Assembly: GCA_018894105.1 (NCBI GenBank)
Contig: CM032121.1
Location: forward strand, 20,866,730-20,930,729
Direction: 5' to 3'
Length of the DNA stretch: 64,000 nucleotides
From: Jacaranda mimosifolia
Taxonomy: Eukaryota; Streptophyta; Magnoliopsida; Lamiales; Bignoniaceae
Shown: positions 58,984-64,000 of the stretch, piece after piece
How positions within the stretch are numbered: the stretch's first letter is position 1
Layout of the letters: the number at the start of each line of letters is the position of its first letter
The notes under the pieces: generated by a model
What the model saw: the letters and a program-made list of their open reading frames with translations, nothing else
Told to the model about the DNA's origin: nothing
Database searches by the model: none
Made by a program: the position numbers and the translations under genes

Positions 58984-59376
58984 TCATTTGGAGGATTTAA
59001 GCATACATTGGCCTATCTTGGAAGACTGAATGTATTCCTTTATGTGAGGTTGAGATTTGAGGAGAGCTTTGATGCTTTTGATGCCTTGAGGGAAAAACCC
59101 TATTTTTTTGTAGATATTATAAGGGCTTACTAGAAGTGGGACTATTTTTTCTATGATGGCATTATCAAGGATTAGGGAATATTTTACAAGGTTTACTATT
59201 CTATTGGTTGAACATTTGGGTAAAGAAAGAGTAGAAGAAACTTGAAGTAAATTTTCTATAGTATTTTGGGGATCCATGGATTTGGATTTATAGTTCCTCC
59301 AGTCGCCTATTCTCTCGGCGCCTAGCCTACACGCTAACTTTCTCTTTCCTACTATCTTCCTGGGCTTTAACAACAA
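58984..59376 (-). pseudogene. Pararetroviral N-terminal polyprotein (movement-protein-like)
   Basis: Open for 130 codons directly after the primer-binding site. Contains LKPRKIVGKRKLACRLGAER, a Ser/Leu block and VKYSLILDNAIIEKIVPLL, consistent with the start of a polyprotein whose first domain moves virus between cells. The first codon of the open stretch is TTG; an in-frame ATG occurs only later (MDPQNTIENLL), so the true start is uncertain. A stop ends it at 58984. Confidence 0.55.
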
Positions 59377-59378
59377 CT

Positions 59379-59396
59379 TGGCTATGATACCAGGGG
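59379..59396 (-). other. Right-end primer-binding site of the pararetrovirus
   Basis: The minus strand reads CCCCTGGTATCATAGCCAAG, one change from the tRNA-iMet complement TGGTATCAGAGCCA. It marks the origin of minus-strand DNA synthesis and the right boundary of the viral copy; sequence beyond 59400 does not resemble the viral leader. Confidence 0.75.
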
Positions 59397-59400
59397 CTTT

Positions 59401-61352
59401 AACAATAACAAGGAAAGCAACATTTGATTAAATGACAAGTCTTCAATTTTCCTATTTTCACTGATCAATTACTCAAATATGTATAAGAACAACAAAATTC
59501 AAACATATAGTTAACTATACATTATTTGATTATAAATATTATTCTTTTCAAAAAGCCTAAAAACACACCTTGTTTTGGATTATTTTCAATTGAAAGATAC
59601 AAAAAGTCAATAACATATATTTTATGACATATAAGTAAACACCCAAAATGTATTATAAAATTAAATATGAAGATAATAATAAATATGATTTAAGTAAAGA
59701 TCTTTAAATATTCATGTTAAATACATCTTTATGTACATGTTAAAGACAAATATGTTTTTTTTTTTTTAATATTCACTTATCTTTGCTTCTTTGTCTCGTT
59801 GAAGTCTAAAAAGAAACATTTTAAATGTTTTGTAAGTTCCAATAAAATCGTAAAGATTTCCTTTAGCTAGATTCCTATAAATATATTTTCAAACAAATAA
59901 AGTAGACGTGCCCTAATGAATCTAACATAATTATAAATTATTTGATTATAAATATGAACCTAAAAATTTAGTTTAAACTTTTCAAAACTAATATAGGTAA
60001 AGAATTAACAAAACATATTACTAAAACATTAAAAATATATAAACTAAAAATTATTACAAAAATTAAAAAATTTATATAAAAATGTTGAGGGCCAAAGTAT
60101 TACTAAAATTTTTAAAAATATATAGAAATGTTATAAAAATTAAAAATATACATAAAATGTTGGGGGGCTAATGGCACCCATTGTCCCCCCTAGATTCGTC
60201 AATATGAACAAACACTAAACAAAATAACATAATAATAAGTGATAATACAAGAGTCGTTACTAATTCTTTATATAAATGCCAAAAAAATTTGTTTTGTCAT
60301 TCTAATGAGTTCTAACAATTAATAGTGTCAAAATTAGTGATTAAATTATTGTCATTGATAATTAATGACATATATATAGTCATAACATGGTGAAAATGAG
60401 GATTTTAGAACAAGTTACAGTGATAATTTTTATTATCATTTGGCTGTTACTAAAAATATTTTCTTAATTGTCAATGACGACAACTTAAAACCATATGTTG
60501 TTGACACTATTAAGCTATATTGTGAAAACAATAATAATTAAGGTTACTTAAAAGGCTTATCAATAGAAAACTAAAAGTTATTACCATTTAATATATATGC
60601 CATAAATGACAATTACTATATTATCATTTACATTTTTGTCACTAATATTACTGATGCTACTTCAAAATAAAGCTAGAGTCCTTTCTAGAAGTCAGCAAAT
60701 TTAACGAAGTTCTTTATTTTGGGATGCGTTTGTGTGGACATAGAGCTCTTAATTATTTGAAGTAATTTTCATATCGTACTTGACTTTAGTAGTTAATATT
60801 TATGGTGATTAATCTTTTAGTGGGCTTTAGCATGCTTGGGTCTAGATGCCCATCTGTTGGGCTTTATTAATTTCATTCGCTAGCCTTTTACTTCATTTAT
60901 TAATAGGTTAATTGGGCCTTTTAGTCTATTTTTCTTTTTAACCTTTAGGGACTTAATTTATAATATTATCAAACCCTCTTATTTCAATTTAGAAATTTTA
61001 TTTTTTTGTATTGAAATTATAATATAAGTTCCATTTTTAATTTTTACCTTATTTTATTTAATTAATTTAATTTAATTTTTAATAAAGTATTTAATTTTAG
61101 TGCAAAAATTCGAAACAACTAAACTTTTGACTAAGTCGAGATTTTTCAGGTCACGTTATTTTGTAGTTTTCAGGAGGCATCATGCTAACTAGCTTTCATT
61201 CATCTAAGTACATAGAAAGACAATGACAAGTCTGGGATAGTAGAAAATGGGCTTTGTAAGCAATTAAATGATAAGTTTGTAAATTAAGTCAAAGTTCATT
61301 GATAGGAGATGGGGCAGTAATAGGAGCACTGTTGCAGAGGAGTCGCTGGTTG
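59401..61352. other. AT-rich intergenic sequence
   Basis: No gene. Includes the CACTA-like remnant at 60230-60665 listed separately. 59420-60220 and 60670-61350 are AT-rich without recognised structure. Confidence 0.45.
60230..60665. repeat. Second CACTA-like subterminal repeat remnant
   Basis: Decayed ATTGTCA / TGACAAC / ATTATCAT words at regular spacing, like the segment at 33020-33490. No clear terminus and no coding frame. Confidence 0.4.
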
Positions 61353-64000
61353 TGTTAGAAATAGTGCCCGGCAAGCCAATGATTTTGGCTTTGTAAAACT
61401 ATTTTCTAAAGAGACAATCTTGATTGAATGATATCTTACATATGGCCACATTCATCTTATGCATTATATTACTTCACTGGCATTTGGATGAAGTCCTTAG
61501 ATCACATATGACTATGGGACTTGGTCAGTTCATTGGGTGGTGATCATGGAATAAGTCTTACACGGTCGTAATCTTAAATATTTCAAGTCATAGGACTTAC
61601 GAGACGGGACATCTAAGATCCAGACAGACTTGCACTAACGATGCATAAATCCAAATAGTTGGATATTGCTCCGTTCCATGAGCAACTGTATATGATACGG
61701 GTGCATGTTAGTGGGTGCTTGTTAGAGAACAAGGCACTGAAGACGCACCGGAGACTCCACTAGGTAGCCGTAGTGGCAAGTCGGTAGTGGTAAGCTCTCC
61801 TGCTTACGCTAGTGCATATAAATTAGTCCTTTGACCTGAGGATCCATTGTAACCTTGTGTCCATTCCTCATGCTTTGACTTATCCCCAGTCACCCAACGG
61901 GCCGTTTGGGGTATTGATTGGGTATGAGCTACTTGGCATAGAGGTTTATGAGATCCAAGATGGAATCCGACTCCTCGCTTTTGTGAAGGGCGAGTACATC
62001 TCCTATGCATTCTATAATGATCATATTCCAGAAATCCTTGCGCAAGGTAGTATAACAGTTTGGGAAAAGAGTTTTCCAAAAGATAAGGTCATACATCAGA
62101 ATTGAACATTTAGAATAGAAGCATAGAATCGAGACTATTAGGGAGCCGACAAATATCTTGCCCTAGGCCACTTTCATGGAGATAGGAGATGGAATGACCG
62201 TATTTATATGGAACGCGTAGAGCTTTAAAAGATTCATACAGAGACATTCATCTCGGCCAATTAGTTGGGCTCCATGGGCTTGAGGTTGGACATCGACCAT
62301 GGAGATTAGGTACTCTTCAATTGATAGAGATCGATTGAATCGAGTCGACTAGTTTAAAAGGAGTTTTAAACTAGAAGGAATATTTGATATTCAAAAGTCA
62401 TAAGAAGTTGTGTGCCTATATCCGATGAATGGTTGAACCCAATGGGTCACACACAAAAGCCTTGAACTTTTCTAAGTGGTGAAAGAAGAATTTCTAAGTG
62501 TTAGAAAAATACGTCCCTCTTAAGGGACTGATTTTGAGAGAGAGATTTCAAGATCAATTATGGCTTGATTTATTTAAGTGTTAAATTGATCAACTAATTT
62601 AAGGAGTTAAATTAGGCAAATAATTAAGGAGTTGATTATTTGAGCCACATTGATAGTTGAATAATTGAAGTTGACTTAAAGAGTTAAGTTAACTAAAGAA
62701 AACTTAAAGAGTTAAGTTTGCTTGATTTAATTGTTAAATCAAGTTGAATTAATTAAATTAATTGGATTAATTTAATTAATAGGAGAATATATTATAGGAG
62801 GGAAGAATTCAAATATGATTTGAATTAATTGAAATTGGATTCCAATTAAGCAAGTTGGCAAGACCACATGATAGTGGAATTACTAACTTACAATTATGCC
62901 CTTGGAATTTTCGGTCCCCCCCTTAGCATGGGAGGTGTGATGCCACCTTGGAATCACACCTCTCACACCTCTATATAGGGGGAGGTGGAGTGGCCGAAAA
63001 TCAGCCCAGATTCATTAGCCAAAATTCTGAATTTTGCAAGCTAAATTCTTCCTCCAAAATTCTCTCCAAAGTTAGTAGAGATCTAACTTCCATCCATTCT
63101 CTCTCTCACTCAAAAACCTCCTTCTTCACCAAACAACTCCAGATCTTCTCCAGCTAAAGATCTGGACGTTCTAGGATTGCTTTAAGGTGTGTGGACTTGC
63201 ATTGGAGGTGACCACAAGTGAGGCCACTCAATTTCTGCAGAACAGTCCACTTCACGATTTTCTCCTGGAGCTATACGATGGAGATTTGAGCCAATTTTTT
63301 CACAGAAGATCGGCATTCGAGTTAGCTTTCTGGAGAATGTCTCCTCATTTCATTTGGAGTCGGAATTGGAAGATATTCTCATTTTTCTCCACTGTGCCAG
63401 AAACTGCCGAAAATCTGTGATAGGAAGAATCATCCATCATCTCCTTGGATTTTGAGCGATTCAGGTTGGTATCCTCTGATTAATCCATTTAAGTTGTATG
63501 ATTGTCACCTTGACTAGTTTTTTGGAGCAAGTTTGTGCACTTTAATTTTCAGTTTTTGAAACTGTTTCGAATCTGAAATTTGGGCAGAAATGTGTATCAA
63601 TGTGTTGGTCACACATGGTAGAAAGATAGGTGCATGAAAGTTGAAGGAATGGGGCTTGAATTGCCCCCCCCAAAACCGAGTGGCAGCAGCAGCACCTGGT
63701 TTGGGGGGCGATTTTTGAGTCCCCAAGTCCATCCTTTTATGCTCCTAATTGTTTTGCATTGCACACAACACATGCACAAGTGTTGTGCAAGGTCTCAAAA
63801 TTATGTTTGACATTTTTGAGTGCTCCTTAAAATTGGTTAAAGTTGATCTACAAGATAGTTGCATAATTGTTATGCATGACCAATTTCTTGTTTATATGAT
63901 GAGCATTTAATTGGTAGAATTGATTGTTAATTCTTGTTTATTTATTGTTCATTTAATTGTTGAATGGATGATGAATGAATGGGGATGATCATGAGCCTTT
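61353..64000 (+). repeat. Long Copia LTR, cut by the right window edge
   Basis: Starts TGTTAGAAATAGTGCCCGGC at 61353 and aligns along its length with the reverse complement of 2381-5339. Contains a TATA box CTCTATATAGGGGG near 62970, so U3 is about 1.6 kb and more than 1 kb of R-U5 follows. The segment 62560-62780 is made of AAGGAGTTAAATTA-type repeats, also in the left copy. It belongs to a separate insertion, because it is in the opposite orientation to the left element. Open frames at 62948-63420 are within the LTR and not genes. Confidence 0.75.

Larger units (their letters stand above)
52551..59396 (-). mobile_element. Endogenous pararetrovirus (Caulimoviridae, Petuvirus/Florendovirus-like), near full length, inactive
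   Basis: About 6.85 kb on the minus strand. From right to left: primer-binding site (59381-59394), movement-protein-like N-terminus, coiled-coil region, coat protein with a zinc-knuckle relic, aspartic protease relic, RT, RNase H, a C-terminal extension, promoter with TATA and polyadenylation signal, leader, and a second copy of the primer-binding site (52551-52561). The RT (FDLKVELCQLGIDLGDRYN, MPFGLKFAP, YIDDI) is of the Petunia-vein-clearing/florendovirus type rather than Ty3-gypsy, and no LTRs or integrase were found. Stops, frame changes and lost catalytic residues mean it cannot replicate. Confidence 0.8.

Noticed and set aside
58810..59133. 107-codon open frame on the plus strand
   Set aside because: Antisense to the movement-protein-like region of the viral copy.
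1..64000. CRISPR arrays, bacterial operons, ribosomal RNA or organellar inserts
   Set aside because: No evenly spaced short repeats with unique spacers, no Shine-Dalgarno-linked gene runs, and no rRNA or tRNA sequence recognised on either strand.

Overview
This window is plant nuclear DNA, most likely from a dicot. It is AT-rich, with long gene-free stretches. Its retroelements are plant types (Ty1-copia, a TRIM, an endogenous pararetrovirus), as are its DNA elements (CACTA, hAT, Mutator-like and Tourist-like). The one convincing host gene is an intronless plant bZIP transcription factor. The species cannot be named from the sequence. I saw no rRNA, tRNA or organellar genes.

Layout. 1-5.34 kb is a Copia retrotransposon on the minus strand that runs off the left edge: gag-pol remnant, leader with four spaced repeats, and a very long LTR. 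5.34-7.5 kb holds decayed sequence and a second fragment of that LTR. 7.5-10.1 kb looks like a Ty3-gypsy-type LTR carrying a nested hAT miniature element. 10.1-17.5 kb is a decayed CACTA element with both its gene types. 17.5-21 kb is unclassified, apart from one hAT miniature element and a CCCCAA repeat. 21.07-26.34 kb is a Copia element with an exact 5-bp target duplication. 27.37-29.47 kb is a Mutator-like element with arms of about 600 bp. 34.2-35.05 kb is the bZIP gene and its core promoter. 35.58-40.61 kb is a second copy of the 21-kb Copia family, on the minus strand. 40.6-45.4 kb is intergenic, with a long palindrome, a GC island and a complete TRIM. 45.4-52.2 kb is a third Copia element, broken by two Tourist-like insertions. 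52.37-52.55 kb is a hAT transposase tail. 52.55-59.40 kb is a near full-length endogenous pararetrovirus (Caulimoviridae, Petuvirus/Florendovirus-like). 61.35 kb to the right edge is another copy of the long LTR from the left edge, in the opposite orientation.

Function. Only the bZIP gene looks able to make its product. All transposon and viral reading frames are broken by stops or frameshifts or have lost catalytic residues. The most informative structures are the viral copy, whose two ends both fall at the primer-binding site and whose promoter carries six ACACATGTC-type repeats; the Tourist insertion confirmed by an empty site in the sister LTR; the TRIM; and the long-armed Mutator-like element. 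Everything here was read by eye. Family names rest on recognised motifs, not on a database search.
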